The notes under the pieces: generated by a model | What the model was told of the DNA's origin: nothing | Database searches by the model: none | What the model saw: only the letters and a program-made list of their open reading frames with translations | Shown: piece after piece, positions 1-7,843 of the stretch | How the letters are laid out: each line of letters starts with the position of its first letter | How positions within the stretch are numbered: position 1 is the stretch's first letter | Program-made: the position numbers and the translations under genes | Assembly (NCBI GenBank): GCA_016713625.1 | Contig: JADJOT010000011.1 | Span: 372,001-436,000 of the forward strand | Length of the DNA: 64,000 nucleotides | Source of the DNA: Candidatus Accumulibacter affinis | GTDB lineage: Bacteria > Pseudomonadota > Gammaproteobacteria > Burkholderiales > Rhodocyclaceae | Direction of reading: 5' to 3'

Positions 1-1229
1 ACCACCGAGGGCCGCTCGCCGAGGTCAATGGCGCCAGCGGTCATCTTGCGCACGGCATCCATCATGTAGGTGTAGGCGCCAATGCGGGTCAGCGGCTCTT
101 CGACGCCTTCGAAGCGCCCAATGGCCATCTTGAACTGACTGCGAATACGCGCGTAGGCGCCGACGCTGCGCGCGGTGAGTTGCGCCATGCCGGTGTTCGA
201 CGACGGCAGCGAGATCGAGCGGCCAGCGGCCAGGCACTCCATCAGCATCCGCCAGCCCTGGCCAACCATCGCCGGACCGCCGATCACGTAGTCGAGGGGC
301 ATGAAGACGTCCTTGCCGCGGGTCGGACCGTTCATGAACATGGCGTTCAGCGGCAAGTGCCGACGGCCGATCTCGGCGCCGGCGGTGTCGCGCGGGACCA
401 GCGCGCAGGTGATGCCGATGTGCTTTTTGTCGCCGAGCAGGCCGTCCGGGTCGAAGAGGTGAAAAGCCAGGCCGAGAATGGTGCATACCGGACCGAGCGT
501 GATGTAGCGCTTGTCCCAGGTGACGCGCATGCCGACGACTTCCTTGCCCTGCCACATGCCTTTGCAGACGATGCCGACATCCGGGATCGAACCGGCGTCG
601 GAACCGGCCCACGGACTGGTCAGCGCGAAAGCAGGAATTTCGACTCCCTTGGCGAGGCGTGGCAGATAGTGGTTCTTCTGCGCTTCGGTTCCATAGTGCA
701 GCAGGAGTTCGGCCGGACCGAGCGAGTTCGGCACCATCACCGACACCGCCAGCGCCGACGAACGCGTCGACAGTTTGGTGACAATCTGCGAATGGCCATA
801 GGCCGAGAATTCCAGCCCACCATACTTTTTCGGAATGATCATGCCGAGGAAGCCCTTGTCCTTGATGTATTGCCAGGCCTCCGGCGACAGATCGTTCAGT
901 TCGCTGGTGACCTGCCAGTCATCGACCAGCGCACAGGCCCGCTCGACCTCATTGTCCATGAAGGACTGCTCTTCTGGCTTGAGTTGTGGAACCGGATAGG
1001 CGAGCAGCTTGTTCCAGTCGGGGTTGCCGCGGAACAACTCACCGTCCCACCACACCGTACCGGCCTCGAGCGCAACGCGCTCGGTTTCCGACATCTGCGG
1101 CAGAATCCGTTTATAGGTACGGAAAACTGGTCGGCTGACCAGTGCCCGCCGCCAGGGACGAACGCTGAACAGCACGACCAGGCTTACCAGGCTGATCCCG
1201 ATGACTATCGAGATGATCGTTGTGATCAT
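1..1229 (-). CDS. fadE: FadE-type acyl-CoA dehydrogenase, C-terminal part beyond the window
   Basis: First step of fatty acid beta-oxidation: FAD-dependent oxidation of acyl-CoA to 2-enoyl-CoA. I translated 409 codons from an ATG preceded by GGAGAAG; the reading frame runs off the left edge, so the C-terminus is missing. Residues 1-21 form one hydrophobic segment, as in the large membrane-associated FadE enzymes (about 800 residues) and unlike soluble 380-residue dehydrogenases. The acyl-CoA dehydrogenase N-terminal and middle domains follow, with the FAD/substrate motif ALTSPWAGSDAGSIPD near residues 202-217. Only 30 bases separate it from the upstream TetR gene on the same strand, so the two are probably co-transcribed. 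Family assignment is firm; chain-length preference is unknown. Confidence 0.92.
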   Translation of the reverse strand, partial: MITTIISIVIGISLVSLVVLFSVRPWRRALVSRPVFRTYKRILPQMSETERVALEAGTVWWDGELFRGNPDWNKLLAYPVPQLKPEEQSFMDNEVERACALVDDWQVTSELNDLSPEAWQYIKDKGFLGMIIPKKYGGLEFSAYGHSQIVTKLSTRSSALAVSVMVPNSLGPAELLLHYGTEAQKNHYLPRLAKGVEIPAFALTSPWAGSDAGSIPDVGIVCKGMWQGKEVVGMRVTWDKRYITLGPVCTILGLAFHLFDPDGLLGDKKHIGITCALVPRDTAGAEIGRRHLPLNAMFMNGPTRGKDVFMPLDYVIGGPAMVGQGWRMLMECLAAGRSISLPSSNTGMAQLTARSVGAYARIRSQFKMAIGRFEGVEEPLTRIGAYTYMMDAVRKMTAGAIDLGERPSV

Positions 1230-1259
1230 TGCTGCTTCTCCTATCATTGGTATTGAGTT

Positions 1260-2006
1260 TTAGATCTGGGCTTGCTGGCCACCGCTGTGGGCAGCTCTTG
1301 TTGTTGGTAGGTCTTGGAACTGTGGCAGGGGTGCGCGCAGGCCGCCGAGCAGGAAGGGCATCAAGCGCTGCGCCAGACGTCTGGCCAGGGCCGTGTCGCC
1401 CGCATCGTCAGCCACCGCTTCGCCAGCGAGGTCGCCGACTTCACAGCCGGTAACGACCTGCAGCACATCGGTACCGGCAATCGCGTAGGACATGGCCCCA
1501 AGCATGAAATGCAGTCGCCAGACAATTTCCGCTTTCGGGACATCCGGCAGGGCGCTGAACAGTGCCAGCTTGTAGCGATCGATCACCTGTGCGTACTCGC
1601 CGGCGAAAAAGGTGCGAATGAACTCGGCCGGCTCGGTCAGGGTTCTACCGAGCAGCCGCAGAAAGGTCATGCCGCCGAGCGACTCATCCTCACCCATCCG
1701 CAACAGGGTGCCGAAAAAAGCCTCGAGGATCTGCGATGGTTTGAGCGGCGCACCTCCCGCCTGCTGCTCGAGCCGGTCGAGAGCCTGCAGACGCTCGCGG
1801 TTGAGCCACGCCAGGCGGCGGCGGAAGACCTCGCGCAGCAGCGCCTCTTTCGAACCAAAGTGATAGTTCACGGCTGCCAGGTTTACTTCAGCGGCACCGG
1901 TAATGGTCCGCATCGACGTCGCTTCGTAGCCGTTCTCCATGAACAACCGTTCGGCAGCATCCAGGATGCGTTCGCGGGTATCAGTGTTTGCTTTCAGATC
2001 TCGCAT
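1260..2006 (-). CDS. TetR-family regulator, PsrA-like
   Basis: Predicted DNA-binding repressor, 248 residues. The N-terminal TetR helix-turn-helix is clear: TRERILDAAERLF, then ATSMRTITGAAEVNLAAVNYHF at roughly residues 9-50. The C-terminal ligand domain is less conserved. The ATG at 2006 is preferred over an upstream in-frame TTG at 2072, because the TTG falls in the predicted promoter and operator. It sits directly upstream of the fadE-type gene on the same strand. That context, and a CAAAC-N4-GTTTT palindrome in its promoter, suggest a fatty-acid-responsive PsrA/FadR-type regulator that represses itself and fadE. The regulatory role is inferred; the fold is clear. Confidence 0.88.
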   Translation of the reverse strand: MRDLKANTDTRERILDAAERLFMENGYEATSMRTITGAAEVNLAAVNYHFGSKEALLREVFRRRLAWLNRERLQALDRLEQQAGGAPLKPSQILEAFFGTLLRMGEDESLGGMTFLRLLGRTLTEPAEFIRTFFAGEYAQVIDRYKLALFSALPDVPKAEIVWRLHFMLGAMSYAIAGTDVLQVVTGCEVGDLAGEAVADDAGDTALARRLAQRLMPFLLGGLRAPLPQFQDLPTTRAAHSGGQQAQI

Positions 2007-2069
2007 GGCATCGTTGGCCTTGGGAAAGCTGCGGCGTGCCCTTGCAGGGTTTGGCAACAGCGCTTCGAT

Positions 2070-2113
2070 CAAACGTTCGTTTTAATTGTAGTGGCGCTTT
2101 GCTGCGAATGCAA
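2070..2113 (-). promoter_or_regulatory. Promoter with PsrA-like operator for tetR-fadE
   Basis: On the minus strand, TTGCAT (2113-2108) and TACAAT (2090-2085) are separated by 17 bases, a good sigma-70 promoter. The predicted start point falls within an interrupted palindrome, CAAAC-N4-GTTTT at 2070-2083. This closely resembles the published PsrA consensus (G/C)AAAC-N2-4-GTTT(G/C). An operator over the start site would give negative autoregulation of the tetR-fadE unit. The divergent ABC transporter gene starts 124 bases away and could be affected. Sequence match is direct; binding is inferred. Confidence 0.6.
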
Positions 2114-2206
2114 GCGCTTTCGGCATCTTTTTGCATCCGCCTTGAGGGCTGGCCCGACAACAGGGCATACTCCGGGGGTCAGCAACCACACCAACAAGTC
2201 CAACGC

Positions 2207-4021
2207 ATGCGCCGCGCCGCCTCTTCCTCCCTCGCCGCCGACCGCCCCCCTGCCGGCGAAAGCCATCTCTGGCTGACCTTGAACAAGTTGCTGCCGTATC
2301 TCTGGCAATACAAGTGGCGCGTCCTGCTGGCCTTGCTATGTCTGTTCACCGCCAAGCTGGCGAACGTCACCGTACCGCTGGTCTTCAAGGAGATGATCGA
2401 CGGCCTGAGCAGCACTCAACAGGCGCTCGCCCTCCCCGCCTTGTTGCTCCTGCTCTACGGGGCGCTGCGTTTTTCGACCTCGCTGTTCACCGAACTGCGC
2501 GAAATCCTCTTCGCCCGCGTTACGCAGCGCGCCGTCCGTCGCATTGCGCTCGAAGTATTTCGCCACCTCCATGAACTCTCGCTGCGCTTTCATCTGGAGC
2601 GGCAGACCGGCGGCGTCTCGCGTGACATCGAGCGCGGCAGCCGCTCGATTTCGAGTCTGATCAGCTACACGCTGTATTCGATTCTGCCGACCCTGGTCGA
2701 AATCACCCTCGTGCTGATCATCCTCTTTGTTCGCTACGACAGCGCTTTTGTCCTCATCACACTGGCGTCGCTGACCGCCTACGTGGTGTTTACGGTGAAG
2801 GTCAGCAACTGGCGGATCGCCATACGACGCAAGGTCAACGAGACCGATTCAGCCGCCAACACGCGGGCCATCGACAGCCTGCTCAACTACGAGACGGTCA
2901 AGTACTTCAACAACGAAGAGTACGAGGCGCGACGCTACGACGAGCAGATGCAACACTGGGAAGATGCCGCTACGCGAAGCCAGGTGTCCTTGTCATGGCT
3001 CAATCTGGGGCAGCAGGTCATCATCGCCCTGGGGGTGACGGCGATGATGTGGCGAGCGGCGAGCGGCGTCGTGGCGGGCACCATGACCATCGGCGATCTG
3101 GTGCTGGTCAACGCCTTCCTGATTCAGCTCTACATGCCGCTGACCTTCCTCGGCGTGGTCTACCGCGAGATTCGCCAGGCATTGGCCGACATCGAGCGGA
3201 TGTTCGATCTTCTGCAGGTCAACCGCGAGATCGCCGACGCGCCGGACGCCACTTCCCTGCCCGCCGGCCCGCTGCAGATTCGCTTTTGCGAGGTCGACTT
3301 TTCGTATGAGGCGAACCGGCAAATTCTCCATGGCGTTGACTTTGCGATTCCGGCCGGGCGAACTGTCGCCGTCGTTGGCGAGTCGGGTTCGGGAAAATCG
3401 ACGCTCGCACGCCTTCTCTACCGCTTCTACGACATCAGCGGTGGTCATATCCGGATCAACGGCGAGGACCTTCGCCAACTCACACAAGCCAGCCTGCGTG
3501 CCGGTATCGGCATCGTTCCCCAGGACACCGTTCTGTTCAACGACACCATCTACTACAACATCCAGTATGGACAACCCGAAGCCGGCCGCGAACAGGTACT
3601 CGCCGCCGCCGCCGCGGCGCAGCTCGCGGCATTCATCGAACTACTTCCCGATGGCTATGAGACGCGTGTCGGTGAACGTGGGCTGAAGCTCTCCGGCGGC
3701 GAGAAGCAACGGGTGGCCATCGCTCGCGCACTGCTCAAGAACCCCCCGGTGCTGATTTTCGACGAAGCCACTTCTGCCCTCGACTCGAAAACCGAAAAAG
3801 CAATCCAGGCCAGCCTCGACAACGCGGCGCGCGGCCGCACCACGCTGGTGATCGCGCACCGCTTATCGACGATCATGAATGCTGACGAGATCCTGGTGAT
3901 GGACGCCGGCCGCATCGTCGAACGTGGAGCGCACCTGACGCTGCTGGGAAATGCCGGCCTATACGCGCAGATGTGGGCTCTGCAGCAACTCGAAGAGTCC
4001 ACCGACGCCGCGGCGTCCTGA
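2207..4021 (+). CDS. ABC exporter of the Atm1/HMT1 type (fused membrane and ATPase domains)
   Basis: Half-transporter of 604 residues that should work as a homodimer in the inner membrane. The six-helix ABC membrane domain spans about residues 25-320, including FNNEEYEARRYDE, which is typical of Atm1-like proteins. The ATPase domain carries Walker A GESGSGKST, the Q-loop VPQDTVLFND, the signature LSGGEKQRVAIARAL, Walker B VLIFDEATSALD and the H-loop AHRLSTI. Bacterial Atm1 relatives export glutathione-linked metals or sulfur compounds, so that is the probable substrate class. The ATG at 2207 is chosen because it gives the family length; the in-frame extension back to 1988 overlaps the tetR promoter. 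The start context has a weak ribosome binding site. Confidence 0.92.
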   Translation: MRRAASSSLAADRPPAGESHLWLTLNKLLPYLWQYKWRVLLALLCLFTAKLANVTVPLVFKEMIDGLSSTQQALALPALLLLLYGALRFSTSLFTELREILFARVTQRAVRRIALEVFRHLHELSLRFHLERQTGGVSRDIERGSRSISSLISYTLYSILPTLVEITLVLIILFVRYDSAFVLITLASLTAYVVFTVKVSNWRIAIRRKVNETDSAANTRAIDSLLNYETVKYFNNEEYEARRYDEQMQHWEDAATRSQVSLSWLNLGQQVIIALGVTAMMWRAASGVVAGTMTIGDLVLVNAFLIQLYMPLTFLGVVYREIRQALADIERMFDLLQVNREIADAPDATSLPAGPLQIRFCEVDFSYEANRQILHGVDFAIPAGRTVAVVGESGSGKSTLARLLYRFYDISGGHIRINGEDLRQLTQASLRAGIGIVPQDTVLFNDTIYYNIQYGQPEAGREQVLAAAAAAQLAAFIELLPDGYETRVGERGLKLSGGEKQRVAIARALLKNPPVLIFDEATSALDSKTEKAIQASLDNAARGRTTLVIAHRLSTIMNADEILVMDAGRIVERGAHLTLLGNAGLYAQMWALQQLEESTDAAAS

Positions 4022-4060
4022 TCCCCCGGCTTCGACACAAAAAAGGCGGCTCGACTTGCG

Positions 4061-4303
4061 ATGCTGTTGCCGCGAGACTATAGTTATGCTAGTGATAGGG
4101 GAAAGTTGTTAGTGGGCTGGGTGCGTACGCACGTGCTGCCTGCTGCAGCAGACTACATTGATGGCGACGATCGGATCATTTTCGACTGGTTTAGTCACCA
4201 GCTGCTCTACGATGCCGACGGCAGTGGTCCGATTGATGCGGTGCACTTTGCCGACCTACCAGGCGGCTCCGTACCCAACGCTATCGACTTCTTCGTGATT
4301 TGA
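4061..4303 (+). pseudogene. Remnant of an RTX (hemolysin-type) protein C-terminus
   Basis: The reading frame is 80 residues, but only the last 45 or so are recognisable: DDRIIFD, then LLYDADGSG, then AVHFADLPGG and a DFFVI end. This is the usual extreme C-terminus of RTX calcium-binding proteins, where it follows the nonapeptide repeats and holds the type I secretion signal. No GGxGxDxLx repeats lie upstream; the ABC exporter ends 40 bases before. It is most likely the leftover tail of a deleted RTX gene. It could still be translated from the ATG at 4061, but there is no good ribosome binding site. Confidence 0.6.
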
Positions 4304-4440
4304 CCACACGAACTGCCGGACCATTTTTGCGGTCCGGCGCCAGCATGGCGACCAACACCTGGACAAACACCGTCAGCTTGCCTTTACTTGTCGCCGATCG
4401 CGCCCAACTTTCGCCTGGACGCACCCCGCTAGGCGCAGCG

Positions 4441-4465
4441 AAAAAAAGCCAGGCTTGGCCTGGCT
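4441..4465 (-). terminator. Intrinsic terminator after rplQ
   Basis: Read on the minus strand, an 8-bp perfect stem (AGCCAGGC with GCCTGGCT, 3-base loop) is followed by seven Us. It lies 32 bases past the rplQ stop and closes the whole ribosomal protein block. A shorter T-run on the other side could let it act weakly in both directions. Confidence 0.9.
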
Positions 4466-4496
4466 TTTCCGACTCCGGCGCGCAAACGCGAACGGC

Positions 4497-4874
4497 TTAC
4501 CTGGCAACCGCCTCAGCCGGTCTGTCCAACAACTCGACAAGCGCCATCGGAGCATTGTCGCCAAGCCGGAAACCACACTTCAGAATCCGCAGGTAGCCAC
4601 CATTGCGAGTAGCGTAGCGTGGCCCGAGTTCGTCGAACACCTTGACGACCATGTCACGATCGCGCAGCCGGTCGAAGGCGAGGCGACGGTTGGCGAGGCT
4701 AGGCTTCTTGCCGAGCGTGATGATCGGCTCGATCACACGGCGAAGCTCCTTGGCCTTCGGCAAGGTGGTCTTGATGACTTCCTCACGCAGCAAGGAGACG
4801 GTGATGTTACGCAGCATCGCCAGACGATGGGCGCTGGTACGATTAAGCTTGCGAAGACCCAAACGGTGACGCAT
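4497..4874 (-). CDS. rplQ: 50S ribosomal protein L17
   Basis: Large-subunit protein near the peptide exit tunnel, 125 residues, the usual bacterial size. The N-terminus MRHRLGLRKLNRTSAHR and the following NITVSLL segment are diagnostic of bL17. It is the last gene of the alpha-type operon, 30 bases after rpoA, and is followed by the strong terminator at 4441-4465. The final residues (LVELLDRPAEAVAR) are variable in the family. Nothing is unusual. Confidence 0.98.
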   Translation of the reverse strand: MRHRLGLRKLNRTSAHRLAMLRNITVSLLREEVIKTTLPKAKELRRVIEPIITLGKKPSLANRRLAFDRLRDRDMVVKVFDELGPRYATRNGGYLRILKCGFRLGDNAPMALVELLDRPAEAVAR

Positions 4875-4904
4875 ATCAATTCCTTCCTGTTCTTGTCCGG
4901 CTGC

Positions 4905-5879
4905 TCACTTCTCGAGTCCGGCGGGAGGCCAGTTCTCGAGCTTCATGCCCAGTGTCAGGCCGCGCGCAGCCAGCACTTCCTTGATTTCATTCAGCGACTT
5001 GCGGCCAAGGTTGGGCGTCTTGAGCAACTCGTTCTCGGTGCGCTGGATCAGATCACCAATATAGTAAATGTTTTCCGCCTTCAGACAGTTGGCGGAACGA
5101 ACCGTCAATTCGAGGTCGTCCACCGGTCGCAACAGCAGGGGATCCACCTGCACCGCCTTCTGGTACTCGACAGGCATCGCTGTCCCTGCCAGGTCGGCGA
5201 AAACGGAGAGCTGCTCGATCAGGATGCGGGCCGCGGTCCGAATGGCTTCCTCCGGCTCGATCGAACCATTGGTCTCGATGTCCATGATCAGCTTGTCGAG
5301 GTCGGTGCGCTGCTCGACACGCGCGCTTTCGACCGCATAGCTGACGCGGCGGACCGGGCTGAACGAGGCATCGAGGACCAACTTGCCAATATTCTTGCTG
5401 CCGTCGCCCAACTCGCGAAGGTTGCCCGCGACATAGCCGCGCGACCTCTCCACCTTCATCTCCATCGCCAGCTTGCCACCGGCGGAAAGGTGGGCGATCA
5501 CATGTTCCGGGTTGATGATTTCGACATCGTGGGAAACCTCGATATCGGCAGCCCGGACCACTCCCTTCCCTTCCTTGCGGAGCTGCAGAACCACCTCTTC
5601 GCGGTTATGCAACTTGAAAACGACGCCTTTGAGATTCAGGAGGATATCCACCACGTCCTCTTGAACGCCGTCAATCGTCGAGTACTCGTGCAGCACCCCT
5701 TCGATGCTCACTTCGGTCGGCGCATAACCTGGCATCGACGAGAGCAGAATCCGACGCAGAGCATTCCCCAGAGTGTGCCCATAACCGCGTTCAAACGGTT
5801 CCATGACCACTCGTGCATGCACCGGTGACAAGCTCTGCACATCGATGATGCGCGGTTTAAAAAGTCCACTGCTTTGCAT
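4905..5879 (-). CDS. rpoA: RNA polymerase alpha subunit
   Basis: Alpha subunit, 324 residues. The N-terminal domain dimerises and assembles the polymerase (GYGHTLGNALRRILLSSMPG near residues 41-60). The C-terminal domain binds UP elements and activators (TVRSANCLKAENIYYIGDL and TPNLGRKSLNEIKE). The ATG at 5879 is chosen because AAAGGACAG lies just upstream and the product begins MQSSGLFKPR, as expected; an in-frame extension of nine residues upstream is unlikely. It lies between rpsD and rplQ, the standard alpha operon order. Confidence 0.98.
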   Translation of the reverse strand: MQSSGLFKPRIIDVQSLSPVHARVVMEPFERGYGHTLGNALRRILLSSMPGYAPTEVSIEGVLHEYSTIDGVQEDVVDILLNLKGVVFKLHNREEVVLQLRKEGKGVVRAADIEVSHDVEIINPEHVIAHLSAGGKLAMEMKVERSRGYVAGNLRELGDGSKNIGKLVLDASFSPVRRVSYAVESARVEQRTDLDKLIMDIETNGSIEPEEAIRTAARILIEQLSVFADLAGTAMPVEYQKAVQVDPLLLRPVDDLELTVRSANCLKAENIYYIGDLIQRTENELLKTPNLGRKSLNEIKEVLAARGLTLGMKLENWPPAGLEK

Positions 5880-5918
5880 GTACTGTCCTTTGCCTGATTC
5901 CGTCAAGCCTCGCCGCTA

Positions 5919-6548
5919 CTACTTCGAGTAGAGTTCGATGACGAGACTCTCGTTGATCGTCGGCGGCAGCTCGCTACGCTCCGGGTGCGCCTTGTAGGTT
6001 CCCTTGGCGGCTTTGGCATCTACTTCGACCCACTCCGGGAAGCCACGCGCCTCGGCGGCAGCAAGCGCAGCCTTGACGCGGAGATGCGCTTTTGCCTTCT
6101 CGCACACTTCAACCACGTCACCGGGGCGAACCTGATAAGACGGAATGTTTACCCGCCGCCCATTGACCAGCACGCCATTGTGCCTGACCACCTGGCGGGA
6201 CTCGGAGCGCGACGCTGCGAAGCCCATGCGGTAGCAAACACTGTCAAGGCGAGCCTCGAGCAACTGCAGCAGCACCTCACCGGTAACCCCCTTGCGGCGG
6301 TCGGCTTCCTTGTAAACCCTGCGGAACTGTCCTTCGAGGACGCCATAAATGCGCCGAATCTTCTGCTTCTCCCGCAGGTGCACACCGTAGTCGGACAAAC
6401 GCTGCCCGGACTTCTGGCCGTGCTGACCGGGTGCATACGAACGACGTTCGATCGCGCACTTGTCGGTAAAGCACTTCTCCCCCTTGAGGAACAATTTTTC
6501 GCCTTCACGGCGGCACTGACGGCACTTCGGATCGAGATTGCGAGCCAC
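5919..6548 (-). CDS. rpsD: 30S ribosomal protein S4
   Basis: Primary 16S rRNA-binding protein of 209 residues. Near the N-terminus it keeps a set of cysteines (C9, C12, C26, C31) fitting the zinc-binding C+ form of S4, followed by the S4 RNA-binding domain (LDSVCYRMGFAASRSESRQ). In enterobacteria S4 represses the alpha operon by binding near the rpsM start. The same gene order here makes that possible, but I did not identify the pseudoknot target. Confidence 0.98.
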   Translation of the reverse strand: MARNLDPKCRQCRREGEKLFLKGEKCFTDKCAIERRSYAPGQHGQKSGQRLSDYGVHLREKQKIRRIYGVLEGQFRRVYKEADRRKGVTGEVLLQLLEARLDSVCYRMGFAASRSESRQVVRHNGVLVNGRRVNIPSYQVRPGDVVEVCEKAKAHLRVKAALAAAEARGFPEWVEVDAKAAKGTYKAHPERSELPPTINESLVIELYSK

Positions 6549-6560
6549 TTTTCCTTCTCC

Positions 6561-6956
6561 TTAAATCCGACGCTTCTTCGGCGGCCGACAGCCATTGTGC
6601 GGAATCGGTGTCACATCGGTGATTGCTGTGATCTTCATCCCGAGCGCATTGAGAGCACGTACCGAAGACTCGCGCCCGGGGCCAGGACCCTTGATACGAA
6701 CTTCCAGGTTCTTGACGCCACACTCGACGGCCACTCTGCCCGCGGCCTCTGCAGCAACCTGTGCAGCGAAGGGCGTGCTCTTGCGTGAACCCTTGAAGCC
6801 GGCGCCACCAGACGTTGCCCATGAAAGAGCATTCCCCTGGCGGTCGGTGATGGTGATGATCGTATTGTTGAACGACGCGTGAATGTGCGCGACACCCTCG
6901 GCCACATTCTTTCTGATCTTAACTTTTTTGCGTACTTTTGCAGCGGGCTTGGCCAT
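6561..6956 (-). CDS. rpsK: 30S ribosomal protein S11
   Basis: Platform protein of the small subunit, 131 residues. Diagnostic stretches are HIHASFNNTIITITD, NALSWATSGGAGFKGSRKS and the C-terminal TPIPHNGCRPPKKRR. It lies 12 bases before rpsD and 20 bases after rpsM, inside the alpha gene group. The N-terminal lysine-rich extension (AKVRKKVKIRKNV) is normal for proteobacteria. Confidence 0.98.
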   Translation of the reverse strand: MAKPAAKVRKKVKIRKNVAEGVAHIHASFNNTIITITDRQGNALSWATSGGAGFKGSRKSTPFAAQVAAEAAGRVAVECGVKNLEVRIKGPGPGRESSVRALNALGMKITAITDVTPIPHNGCRPPKKRRI

Positions 6957-6976
6957 AGTCGGATCCTAGTTGCTAA

Positions 6977-7339
6977 TCATTTCTTGCCGGCGATCGGCTT
7001 CCGCGGTCCCTTGCGGGTACGCGCATTGGTCTTCGTCCGCTGGCCGCGCGACGGAAGGCCCTTGCGATGACGGAGGCCACGGTAGCAGCCCAGGTCCATC
7101 AAACGCTTGATGCTCATCGTGACTTCGCGACGCAGATCACCCTCGACACTGTATTTGCCGATCTGGTCGCGCAAGCGCTCGAGTTCGGCTTCGGTCAGGT
7201 CCTTCATTTTTGTTGAACGTAGAACCCCAGCAGCATCACAAATTTTTTGTGCGCGCGGACGCCCAATACCGTAGATTGCGGTTAGCGCGATCTCGGTATG
7301 CTGGTGGTTCGGGAGGTTTACGCCTGCGATGCGGGCCAT
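6977..7339 (-). CDS. rpsM: 30S ribosomal protein S13
   Basis: Small-subunit head protein of 120 residues that contacts the P-site tRNA and the 50S subunit. It begins MARIAGVNLPNHQHTEIAL and carries the helix-two-turn-helix IYGIGRPRAQKICDAAG and the basic tail LPSRGQRTKTNARTRKGPRK. It is the first gene of the alpha-type group. The 76-base gap to rpmJ contains A/T-rich sequence but no promoter I could defend. Confidence 0.98.
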   Translation of the reverse strand: MARIAGVNLPNHQHTEIALTAIYGIGRPRAQKICDAAGVLRSTKMKDLTEAELERLRDQIGKYSVEGDLRREVTMSIKRLMDLGCYRGLRHRKGLPSRGQRTKTNARTRKGPRKPIAGKK

Positions 7340-7415
7340 CGATTCACCCCAAGTAATCGAAACTTAAATTATTGCCTACAACCAACTGACGACTCACCGT
7401 AGTGGGCCGCAGCGG

Positions 7416-7529
7416 TCAACCCTGACGCTGTTTGTGACGCCGATCCGTACAGATCACACGCACGATGCCGTGACGCCGTACTATTTTGCACTTGCGGCAG
7501 ATGCGTTTCACCGATGCCAGCACTTTCAT
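7416..7529 (-). CDS. rpmJ: 50S ribosomal protein L36
   Basis: Thirty-seven residues, translated by eye: MKVLASVKRICRKCKIV and onward, ending RHKQRQG. The zinc site C11-x2-C14-x12-C27-x4-H32 is complete, so this is the zinc-binding form. It lies between infA and rpsM, the normal position at the junction of the spc and alpha groups. It is too short for many gene finders. Confidence 0.96.
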   Translation of the reverse strand: MKVLASVKRICRKCKIVRRHGIVRVICTDRRHKQRQG

Positions 7530-7581
7530 GATTCACTCCTGATTCCCCGGCATGAGGCGCAGCCAGCCTTTCGCCGAGTTG

Positions 7582-7617
7582 TTGCGTAGATTGCGTAGAT
7601 TGCGTAGATTGCGTAGA
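7582..7617. repeat. Four perfect tandem copies of a 9-bp unit between infA and rpmJ
   Basis: The unit TTGCGTAGA occurs four times head to tail at 7582-7590, 7591-7599, 7600-7608 and 7609-7617. It sits just downstream of the infA stop, in the short gap before rpmJ. Short perfect arrays like this can change copy number by strand slippage. A 9-base unit in a non-coding spacer would not disturb a frame but could alter mRNA spacing or folding. Confidence 0.9.
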
Positions 7618-7623
7618 AATTCT

Positions 7624-7842
7624 TCACTTGGCGCGAAAGACGATTCGCGCGCGACTCAGATCGTAGGGCGTAAGTTGCACCGTCACCTTGTCGCCCGGGA
7701 GGATGCGAATATAGTGCATCCGCATCTTTCCCGAAATAAAACCCAGCACAATGTGGCCGTTTTCGAGTTTCACCCTGAACGTCGCATTGGGAAGGTTCTC
7801 GATAACCTCGCCCTGCATTTCAATCAAATCTTCCTTTGCCAT
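7624..7842 (-). CDS. infA: Translation initiation factor IF-1
   Basis: Single S1/OB-fold protein of 72 residues, the standard length. It binds the ribosomal A site during initiation with IF-2 and IF-3. The start MAKEDLIEMQGEVIENLPN and the middle KMRMHYIRILPGDKV are typical of IF-1. It starts one base beyond the end of secY, so the two are tightly linked. Betaproteobacteria often carry a second infA elsewhere, which cannot be judged from this window. Confidence 0.98.
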   Translation of the reverse strand: MAKEDLIEMQGEVIENLPNATFRVKLENGHIVLGFISGKMRMHYIRILPGDKVTVQLTPYDLSRARIVFRAK

Positions 7843-7843
7843 C

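Noticed and set aside
180..1256. A 358-residue plus-strand frame at the left edge
   Set aside because: It lies opposite the fadE-type gene, whose minus-strand translation shows clear acyl-CoA dehydrogenase motifs; the plus frame has none.
2007..2072. Longer TetR product from a TTG start at 2072
   Set aside because: The TTG lies inside the predicted operator and at the transcription start; the ATG at 2006 gives the normal family N-terminus.
7582..7617. Possible CRISPR-like array
   Set aside because: The 9-bp units are directly adjacent without spacers, so this is a simple tandem repeat.
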